Shown: piece by piece, positions 1-4,507 of the stretch
Layout: every line of letters starts with the position of its first letter
Position numbering within the stretch: position 1 is the stretch's first letter
NCBI GenBank assembly: GCA_030588275.1
Contig: JAUUYJ010000167.1
Span: 1 to 5,898 of the forward strand
Direction: 5' to 3'
DNA: 5,898 bases
Source: Candidatus Zixiibacteriota bacterium
GTDB taxonomy: Bacteria > Zixibacteria > MSB-5A5 > GN15 > JAAZOE01
Program-made: the position numbers and the translations under genes
The notes under the pieces: model-generated
Told to the model about the DNA's origin: nothing
The model's database searches: none
The model's input: the letters and a program-made list of their open reading frames with translations, nothing else

Positions 1-79
1 CGGCCCGCACAACTTGGGATAGCATACAAGCTATAAGAATTGTGGCAACGACAAGTGATTTATTGATTATTTTATTCAT
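1..79 (-). CDS. N-terminal fragment of an exported protein or lipoprotein (gene continues past the left edge)
   Basis: Reading the minus strand from ATG at 79, the frame is open to the window edge and gives 26 residues that form a textbook export signal: a basic start (MNKIINK), a hydrophobic core (SLVVATILIA), then CMLSQVVRA. Two readings are possible. LIAC at residues 15-18 fits a lipobox, with Cys18 as the lipidated residue. Alternatively VRA at residues 24-26 fits a signal peptidase I site. A second ATG lies directly upstream at 82, but AAGG at 90-87 stands 7 bases from ATG-79 and only 4 from ATG-82, so 79 is preferred. The mature protein lies outside the window, so its function cannot be stated. 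The gene is divergent from the symporter gene. That this is a real exported-protein start is fairly likely, because signal, ribosome site and promoter agree. Confidence 0.7.
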   Translation of the reverse strand, partial: MNKIINKSLVVATILIACMLSQVVRA

Positions 80-86
80 CATTATA

Positions 87-90
87 CCTT
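87..90 (-). promoter_or_regulatory. Ribosome binding site deciding the start of the leftward gene
   Basis: AAGG on the minus strand (90-87) lies 7 bases before ATG-79 and 4 bases before the tandem ATG-82. It favours the second ATG as the start. The match to the Shine-Dalgarno sequence is short. Confidence 0.45.
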
Positions 91-113
91 GTGACGAGTC
101 GGCAGTCGATCCC

Positions 114-142
114 ATCATAAGAAATATCGGTCATACAGGCAA
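114..142 (-). promoter_or_regulatory. Candidate sigma70-type promoter for the leftward exported-protein gene
   Basis: On the minus strand there is a -35-like TTGCCT (142-137), a 17-base spacer and a -10-like TATGAT (119-114). This predicts a transcription start near 107 and a leader of about 28 bases before ATG-79. The hexamers match the consensus at 4/6 and 5/6 positions with ideal spacing. It is a sequence-only prediction. Confidence 0.45.
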
Positions 143-251
143 AATAATAAACGGTTCAGATTTTTGGGTAAGGCTATATTTTGGTTGCGCCAATACGGCT
201 CATTTGATATTTATAAACTTTGCCACCACAAGTTTATCGCTCACTTCAACC

Positions 252-257
252 GGAGAG
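252..257 (+). promoter_or_regulatory. Ribosome binding site deciding the TTG start of the symporter gene
   Basis: GGAGAG at 252-257 ends 5 bases before TTG-263 (GGAG to TTG is 7 bases). No comparable site precedes the longer in-frame TTG at 164. It therefore places the start at 263, which also agrees with the usual N-terminus of this family. Confidence 0.6.
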
Positions 258-262
258 ACCTA

Positions 263-1606
263 TTGGAATGGTTTGATAATTTTTGGCTCGAAGCGGTTGA
301 TATCGCCTGGGGACTCCCTCTGGTAATTCTATTGGTCTGCTCCGGCATCTTTTTCACTCTCGCCGGGAGATTCATTCCGTTTCGCGCCGTTGGCCATGCG
401 ATAAATATTCTCCGGGGGAAATATGATGACCCGGATGATCCAGGTGAGATCAGCCATTTTCAGGCGTTATCTTCGGCCCTCTCCGCCACGATTGGTATGG
501 GTAACATAGCAGGGGTTGCGATTGCCGTTTCGGTCGGTGGACCGGGAGCGATTTTTTGGATGTGGGTGGCCGGGCTGGTCGGCATGTCCACCAAGTTTTT
601 TACCTGCACCTTAGCCTGCCTGTACCGCAAAAAAGATGAACGAGGAATCGATCAGGGTGGGCCGATGTATTTTATCGAAGTCGGTTTGGCCAGCCGTTGG
701 AAACCGTTTAAAATATTAGCGATCATGTTCGCCGCATTTGGTATGGTTGGTTGTTTGGCAATGTTTCAAACCAATCAACTCTCCGGCCTACTTTATGCCG
801 ATTGGGGATTGACCCGTTGGATCACCGGTCTCGTTTCAGCCGCCCTTGTCGGTGTTGTTATTTTGGGTGGGATCACTCGGGTCGGCAAGGTCGCCAGCAG
901 AATCGTTCCGGCGATGTTTGTCCTTTATGTCCTCTCAGCTGGCTACGTTATTTTGACCAATGCTGAGGCCGTTCCGGGGATTTTAAAACTGATCGTTACT
1001 TCAGCCTTTGGAACCGATGCTATCGTTGGAGGTGGTGCGGCGGTTGCTTTCCGTCAGGTGCTGATTACCGGTATAAAACGAGCCGCCTTCTCAAACGAAG
1101 CTGGCTTGGGGACCGCTCCGATGGCTCATGGTGCGGCCAAGACCAAGGAACCGGTGCGAGAAGGTTTGATCGCCATGCTTGGACCCTTTCTTGACACCAA
1201 TATCGTTTGCACCATGACCGCTCTGGTTATTTTATCATCCGGAGTTGCCGCCCAGGATGATGGGGTTGTCATGACGGTAAACGCTTTTGAGCATGGGATG
1301 CCCGGTTTGGGGCGTTACATCATGACCGTTGTGGTAGTAATGTTTTCGATTTCGACGATGATATCTTATTCTTACTACAGCCTCAAATGTTCTCGATATC
1401 TGTTCGGCTATAATTTCGGAAGTTGGTATGTCTATGTTTATATTTTGAGCCTCTTTTTTGCGGCGATCTGGTCGCAGGATACGGTTATCAATGTCCTGGA
1501 TACCGCCTTTGCGATGATGGCCATACCAACGTTGATTGGCTCGCTTTTGTTAGCTCCAACGGTTGTGCGTGCCACCCGCGATTATTTTGACAGGATGGGG
1601 TTGTAG
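263..1606 (+). CDS. AGCS-family sodium:alanine/glycine symporter
   Basis: This is an inner-membrane secondary transporter of the alanine or glycine:cation symporter family, which takes up small neutral amino acids together with Na+ (in some members H+). The 447-residue product is a multi-span hydrophobic protein of normal family length. Family hallmarks are visible: GMGNIAGVA (residues 78-86), the signature GGPGAIFWMW (92-101), GGPMYF (132-137), FQTNQ (168-172), SNEAGLGTAP (277-286) followed by KTKEPVREGL, and a closing ISYSYYSLK...YLFG block. The frame is open back to a TTG at 164, but the extra 33 residues are not hydrophobic or family-like. TTG-263 has a good ribosome site and gives an N-terminus that enters the first helix as expected. 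Exact substrate (alanine, glycine or another) cannot be read from the sequence. No convincing promoter was found: TATAAA at 212-217 lacks a partner -35. The gene is divergent from the exported-protein gene and appears monocistronic. Confidence 0.95.
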   Translation: MEWFDNFWLEAVDIAWGLPLVILLVCSGIFFTLAGRFIPFRAVGHAINILRGKYDDPDDPGEISHFQALSSALSATIGMGNIAGVAIAVSVGGPGAIFWMWVAGLVGMSTKFFTCTLACLYRKKDERGIDQGGPMYFIEVGLASRWKPFKILAIMFAAFGMVGCLAMFQTNQLSGLLYADWGLTRWITGLVSAALVGVVILGGITRVGKVASRIVPAMFVLYVLSAGYVILTNAEAVPGILKLIVTSAFGTDAIVGGGAAVAFRQVLITGIKRAAFSNEAGLGTAPMAHGAAKTKEPVREGLIAMLGPFLDTNIVCTMTALVILSSGVAAQDDGVVMTVNAFEHGMPGLGRYIMTVVVVMFSISTMISYSYYSLKCSRYLFGYNFGSWYVYVYILSLFFAAIWSQDTVINVLDTAFAMMAIPTLIGSLLLAPTVVRATRDYFDRMGL

Positions 1607-1618
1607 GAACTATAAGAT

Positions 1619-1664
1619 GTCGAAACCGCTACAGTCAAGCTGGATGAGCGACAACGGTTTCGAC
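1619..1664. repeat. Inverted repeat with perfect 10-bp arms just after the symporter gene
   Basis: GTCGAAACCG (1619-1628) and CGGTTTCGAC (1655-1664) are exact reverse complements around a 26-base loop. The right arm continues as CTAC (1665-1668), whereas the left flank reads AGAT, so the symmetry stops there. There is no T tract after the right arm (it is followed by CTACCAAAACTG), so it is not a standard intrinsic terminator. It could be a dispersed palindromic repeat unit or a 3' mRNA-stabilising hairpin. Only one copy is present in this window. Confidence 0.55.
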
Positions 1665-1711
1665 CTACCAAAACTGTGACATTAGCATTGGACCATCTTT
1701 CATGCGGGCTA

Positions 1712-1804
1712 TTACGGTTCGATATTAAACAAATCTGTAATAGGATGAAAAGCATCCAAACCTGATTCACGAAACTTCTTGTAGGCAATTTCGTCTAAAT
1801 TCAT
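1712..1804 (-). CDS. Possible 30-residue small ORF or gene remnant
   Basis: On the minus strand, ATG at 1804 to TAA at 1712 encodes 30 residues beginning MNLDEIAYKKFRESGLDAF and ending FNIEP. Composition (mixed charged and hydrophobic, Y/F/D/E rich, no rare-residue runs) looks more protein-like than most chance ORFs. Against it, there is no ribosome binding site upstream, it is very short, and I recognise no family. It may be a leftover C-terminus of a decayed gene, or chance. It lies between the symporter and the LiaI-like gene, on the opposite strand to both. Confidence 0.15.
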   Translation of the reverse strand: MNLDEIAYKKFRESGLDAFHPITDLFNIEP

Positions 1805-1809
1805 ATAAA
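1804..1809 (+). promoter_or_regulatory. Weak -10 candidate upstream of the LiaI-like gene
   Basis: TATAAA at 1804-1809 matches 5 of 6 positions of the -10 consensus and would start transcription about 33 bases before ATG-1849. No good -35 is present at 16-18 bases; TTGTAG at 1779-1784 is 19 bases away and matches only 3/6. Treat as tentative. Confidence 0.22.
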
Positions 1810-1848
1810 TTAAAAGCAGATGTAATTCGATCAAGGGAGGTTTTTGAT

Positions 1849-2067
1849 ATGTCTGATTTCAAAACAGATGAGGATCGGCGCGGCATGCGTGTCGGTGGAA
1901 TGATTACACTTGGCATTGGTATTTTATTCCTGTTGAGTAATTTGCATATTTTGCCGAGTATCGCAAAAATGTGGCCAATGTTCCCTATCATCGTTGGTAT
2001 TTCCCTGATAATTGGGTCGTTTTTCAAAAACAAGAAGCCTGACAATTCCGACCATCCGACAAATTAA
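1849..2067 (+). CDS. Small two-helix membrane protein, LiaI/LiaF-like transmembrane region
   Basis: The 72-residue product has a charged N-terminus (MSDFKTDEDRRG), a first hydrophobic span at about residues 14-33 (GGMITLGIGILFLLSNL), a short link with HILPSIAKMWP, a second span at about 43-59 (PMFPIIVGISLIIGSF), and a basic tail (KNKK). The pattern of a glycine-rich first helix ending in LLSNL, then a W-P pair leading into the second helix, is that of the LiaI-LiaF-like transmembrane region (DUF5668-type) found in many small envelope proteins. The family is linked to envelope-stress sensing in Firmicutes, but the role elsewhere is unknown, and here only the membrane unit is present. The start is firm: AAGGGAGG at 1833-1840 lies 8 bases before the ATG. 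The next gene begins about 150 bases downstream on the same strand. Hairpin-like terminators between them are not seen. Confidence 0.75.
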   Translation: MSDFKTDEDRRGMRVGGMITLGIGILFLLSNLHILPSIAKMWPMFPIIVGISLIIGSFFKNKKPDNSDHPTN

Positions 2068-2124
2068 TTTCGGACGTAATAGAGCCTCACGAATGTTTCA
2101 TACTATAATTGTTCTATAGATAAT

Positions 2125-2153
2125 TTCACTTGTATGTCGCTTGAGGATATATA
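2125..2153 (+). promoter_or_regulatory. Candidate promoter for the TPR-thioredoxin gene
   Basis: TTCACT (2125-2130), a 17-base spacer and TATATA (2148-2153) each match 4/6 consensus positions, giving a leader of about 58 bases. An exact TATAAT lies further upstream at 2104-2109 but has no recognisable -35. The whole 2068-2206 gap is AT-rich, so chance matches are expected. Confidence 0.25.
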
Positions 2154-2208
2154 AATTGTCTGTAGATTTGTGTGGAAATTAAGAAATTAACAATAACCAA
2201 CCATCGGT

Positions 2209-2213
2209 GGAGG
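2209..2213 (+). promoter_or_regulatory. Ribosome binding site deciding the start of the TPR-thioredoxin gene
   Basis: GGAGG at 2209-2213 lies 5 bases before ATG-2219. An in-frame GTG at 2207 overlaps this site, so it cannot be the start. ATG-2219 also puts the signal peptide at the exact N-terminus. Confidence 0.75.
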
Positions 2214-2218
2214 TCGTT

Positions 2219-3724
2219 ATGAAATATTTGTACCTGTCCCTTGTCGCTTTCGCATTGCTCTTGACCAGCGTTGTGGCGGTCGCTCAAGAGGATGACAAAT
2301 ACAGTTTGGAGATGTTGAAAGAGAAATATAATCCGCTTGAAATCGAAGAAGATATTGCCGCTCTCTGTTTGGATTTCATGACCAACGCATCTGGTATTGA
2401 TGTTGTCCGAACTGCGCAAAATTATTGGGAAGGAGTCGATGAGGATGGGGTCCGGAAATTTTGCAACGAAATGGCCGAGTCCTCTCCAACGGCTCGCAAT
2501 AAATATCTGGCTGGACGGGTTGCTCCGTCTCCGGTCGAGCAGATCAAATTTGGACGGGAAGCAATCGAGCTGAAACCGGAATGGGGTTATGGTTATCGGC
2601 TTGTTTTGGCGACCTATGCGAGTAAGTTATTCGGTGGTGATCCGACCGATGAGCATTATGCAACCTTAAAGAGCATGCTGGCTGACGATCTGGCCTACTT
2701 TGAAAAATTCTCAAGCGTTGACCCAAATGAGATTTATGCCTTTCAGGTATTAGCTCAATACCAGATGTATCAAAAGGATTACTCTTCCGCATTGGCGACA
2801 ATGGAAAAAGGAAAAGCTCTTGAGAAGCGTTGGCCTTCAGCTGGAGATTATGCTGGTGCGTATGCCGGTCTTGGTCAGTTTGACAAAGCTCTTGGTTTGA
2901 TCACCAAGCAGGCGGATGAAAATGTTGCGCAGGGTATGGATGCGGAGTATCGTGACGAGTACATTAGTAGTGGGTACACCAAAGCATTGTACAAGGCCGG
3001 AGCAAATGAGCAGGTTATCGCATATCTGAAGAGTGCTGATGGATGGGATTCCAACCAAAGCAGTCTCTACGACCTGGCCTGCAGTGCCGCATTGCAGGGG
3101 AACAACGATCAAGCGATGGAGTTTCTCTCACAAGCAACCAAGTTCGGCTGGGATAAGGTGGGGCATACCGGAACCGATTCTGATCTCGACCCTCTCCATT
3201 CTGATGCTCGTTGGGCAACTGTCATTGCCTCAATTCAAGTTAATTGGGATAAGGGAGCACCGGAACGTAAGAAAGAAGCGTTGGCTGGAAAAATTGACGA
3301 AGTCGCACCCAACTGGAGTCTGCCGGATATCAATGGCAAGATGGTTAACTTAGCCGATTTGAAAGGCAAAGTACTTGTTCTCGATTTTTGGGCAACATGG
3401 TGCGGACCTTGCCGGATGGCGATGCCGGTTATCGATGAGTTTGTCAAAACCAAAGCTGGTGATGATATCATTGTTTTTTCGATTGATGTCTGGGAAAAGG
3501 GTAAAAAGAAACCGGCCAAATTTCTCAAGGAGCATGATTATGCCATGACCCTTCTGTACGGCAATAACGACTTGACCACAGAATTTGGCGTTCGTGGCAT
3601 TCCGTTTTTGTGCGTCATTGACCAGAACGGTCATATCCGTTACAAAGAGACCGGGTACAGCGATCGGTTGGGAGAGAACCTGGTCTATTGGACCAACGAC
3701 CTGCTTGGGATTGAATCTCGGTAG
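2219..3724 (+). CDS. Secreted TPR-repeat protein with C-terminal TlpA-like thioredoxin domain
   Basis: The 501-residue product starts with a signal peptide (MKYLYLSLVAFALLLTSVVAVA, cleavage expected after AVA at residue 22, before Gln23), so it acts outside the cytoplasm, probably in the periplasm. Residues about 90-340 are helical TPR-like repeats (for example KYLAGRVAPSPVEQIKFGREAIELKPEW at 95-122, split ALATMEKGKALEK and DKALGLITKQ units). They end in the common closing motif LDPLHSDARW (323-332). Residues about 360-495 are a TlpA/ResA-type thioredoxin fold: FWATWCGPC with redox Cys395 and Cys398, and the cis-proline in GIPF (Pro462). These domains usually reduce or exchange disulfides in exported proteins such as c-type cytochrome precursors; the target here is unknown. 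Additional cysteines are Cys50, Cys82, Cys288 and Cys465. The TPR part probably binds partner proteins (inference). The gene is followed by a strong terminator and looks like the last of its transcript. Confidence 0.88.
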   Translation: MKYLYLSLVAFALLLTSVVAVAQEDDKYSLEMLKEKYNPLEIEEDIAALCLDFMTNASGIDVVRTAQNYWEGVDEDGVRKFCNEMAESSPTARNKYLAGRVAPSPVEQIKFGREAIELKPEWGYGYRLVLATYASKLFGGDPTDEHYATLKSMLADDLAYFEKFSSVDPNEIYAFQVLAQYQMYQKDYSSALATMEKGKALEKRWPSAGDYAGAYAGLGQFDKALGLITKQADENVAQGMDAEYRDEYISSGYTKALYKAGANEQVIAYLKSADGWDSNQSSLYDLACSAALQGNNDQAMEFLSQATKFGWDKVGHTGTDSDLDPLHSDARWATVIASIQVNWDKGAPERKKEALAGKIDEVAPNWSLPDINGKMVNLADLKGKVLVLDFWATWCGPCRMAMPVIDEFVKTKAGDDIIVFSIDVWEKGKKKPAKFLKEHDYAMTLLYGNNDLTTEFGVRGIPFLCVIDQNGHIRYKETGYSDRLGENLVYWTNDLLGIESR

Positions 3725-3747
3725 ATATTAAAATGTTCTGATTTTTG

Positions 3748-3778
3748 AACCGGGTAATGATAATTGCCCGGTTTTTTT
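3748..3778 (+). terminator. Intrinsic terminator after the TPR-thioredoxin gene
   Basis: An 11-bp stem pairs 3748-3758 with 3763-3773 (ACCGGG against CCCGGT at its base, one G-T pair inside) around the loop GATA. The stem runs straight into seven T residues at 3772-3778. It begins 23 bases after the stop codon. It works in the plus direction; read from the minus strand the hairpin is followed by TTCAAAAATC, so it is a poor terminator for cysE. Confidence 0.9.
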
Positions 3779-3889
3779 ATTCTGTTTTTTTCATAATATG
3801 AAGACGGATTGGAAACGGAGATAGCCTCGGCGGTCAGGCAGTTGTAACGATGCGCTCTGAGTTGGATTGTTAATGAAATTCGTGTAAAA

Positions 3890-4453
3890 CTATTCTTCGG
3901 TAAATTGGGTCGGTTCCGGTTTGATCCTTACCTTTTGACCATCTTGCTTAACGATCAAGCCGGGTGTACCAACGACGGTACTATGATCAGGAATATCGAC
4001 CATATAAATAAAACAGTTGGCCCCGATCCGAACATGGTTGCCAACCGTTAGTGGTCCCAAAATTGTTGCCCCGGTTCCTATAATGACATCGTTTCCAATC
4101 GTCGGATGGCGTTTTCCAACATGATGCCCGGTCCCACCGAGAGTGACGTTATGAAAGATGGCGCAGTCTTCTCCGATGATGGCCGTTTCTCCGATAACAA
4201 TACCTGCCCCATGATCGATAAAAAATCCGGCACCGATTATGGCACCGGGATGTATTTCAATACCGGTAAAGAAACGATTCAATTGTGACAATAAACGAGG
4301 GATAAACGGCAGGCCGATGTTATACAGGACATGAATAAAGCGATGCATGAAGACGGCATGAAATCCAGGATAGAGGATAAACTCAATATTCCTGGCGGCT
4401 GGATCATGGTGGTAGATCGCACCGATATCTTTTTTGATGCTCGCAAATATCAT
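3890..4453 (-). CDS. cysE: Serine O-acetyltransferase, short form
   Basis: This cytoplasmic enzyme transfers acetyl from acetyl-CoA to L-serine, giving O-acetylserine, the first step of cysteine synthesis. The 187-residue product has a short helical N-terminus (MIFASIKKDIGAIYHHDPA, then YPGFHAVFMHR) and a left-handed beta-helix of hexapeptide repeats. Conserved elements are TGIEIHPGA (63-71), IDHGAGIVIGET (79-90), HNVTLGGTG (101-109) and GKRHPTIG (113-120). By alignment with characterised CysE, the catalytic histidine is His81, next to Asp80; Glu66 takes the place of the paired acid, and His116 corresponds to the RHP histidine. It lacks the long N-terminal helical domain of the E. coli enzyme (273 residues), as in the Gram-positive and many anaerobe forms. 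The C-terminus ends in Glu-Glu, not the Ile that docks CysK in enterobacteria. No Shine-Dalgarno site precedes ATG-4453. A 54-base gap separates it from the AsmA-like gene upstream on the same strand. Confidence 0.93.
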   Translation of the reverse strand: MIFASIKKDIGAIYHHDPAARNIEFILYPGFHAVFMHRFIHVLYNIGLPFIPRLLSQLNRFFTGIEIHPGAIIGAGFFIDHGAGIVIGETAIIGEDCAIFHNVTLGGTGHHVGKRHPTIGNDVIIGTGATILGPLTVGNHVRIGANCFIYMVDIPDHSTVVGTPGLIVKQDGQKVRIKPEPTQFTEE

Positions 4454-4476
4454 AATTGTTATACGACTATTCGGAA

Positions 4477-4489
4477 AATTCCAGGAATT
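4477..4489. repeat. Small perfect palindrome in the gap between the AsmA-like gene and cysE
   Basis: AATTCC (4477-4482), one central base and GGAATT (4484-4489) form a perfect 6-bp palindrome. A further GGAA at 4473-4476 precedes it, so the stretch reads as three GGAA/TTCC half-sites in alternating orientation. It sits 24 bases upstream of the cysE start codon and could be a repressor or activator site, but AT-rich chance is a serious alternative. Confidence 0.2.
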
Positions 4490-4507
4490 AATTAATATTT
4501 ACTTTTA

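Noticed and set aside
81..86. Exact TATAAT on the minus strand
   Set aside because: It overlaps the spacer and start codon of the leftward gene, so a transcript from it would begin inside the coding region.
42..326. 94-codon plus-strand ORF with GTG start overlapping the symporter start
   Set aside because: It overlaps the opposing signal-peptide gene and runs into the symporter in another frame, has no ribosome site and no recognisable features.
1767..2045. 92-codon minus-strand ORF antisense to the LiaI-like gene
   Set aside because: It is the complement of a gene with a strong ribosome site and clear membrane helices; the antisense product looks like a shadow.
2104..2109. Perfect TATAAT upstream of the TPR-thioredoxin gene
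   Set aside because: No -35 at 15-19 bases and no extended -10 TG, in a very AT-rich stretch; not enough to call a promoter.
2207..2218. GTG start four codons before the TPR-thioredoxin ATG
   Set aside because: The GTG overlaps the GGAGG ribosome site that serves ATG-2219.
3748..3778. Bidirectional terminator also serving cysE
   Set aside because: Read from the minus strand, the hairpin is not followed by a T tract, so only the plus direction is supported.
4228..4252. Near-direct repeat of GGCACCG units inside cysE
   Set aside because: This encodes successive hexapeptide turns of the beta-helix, so it is explained by the protein fold.
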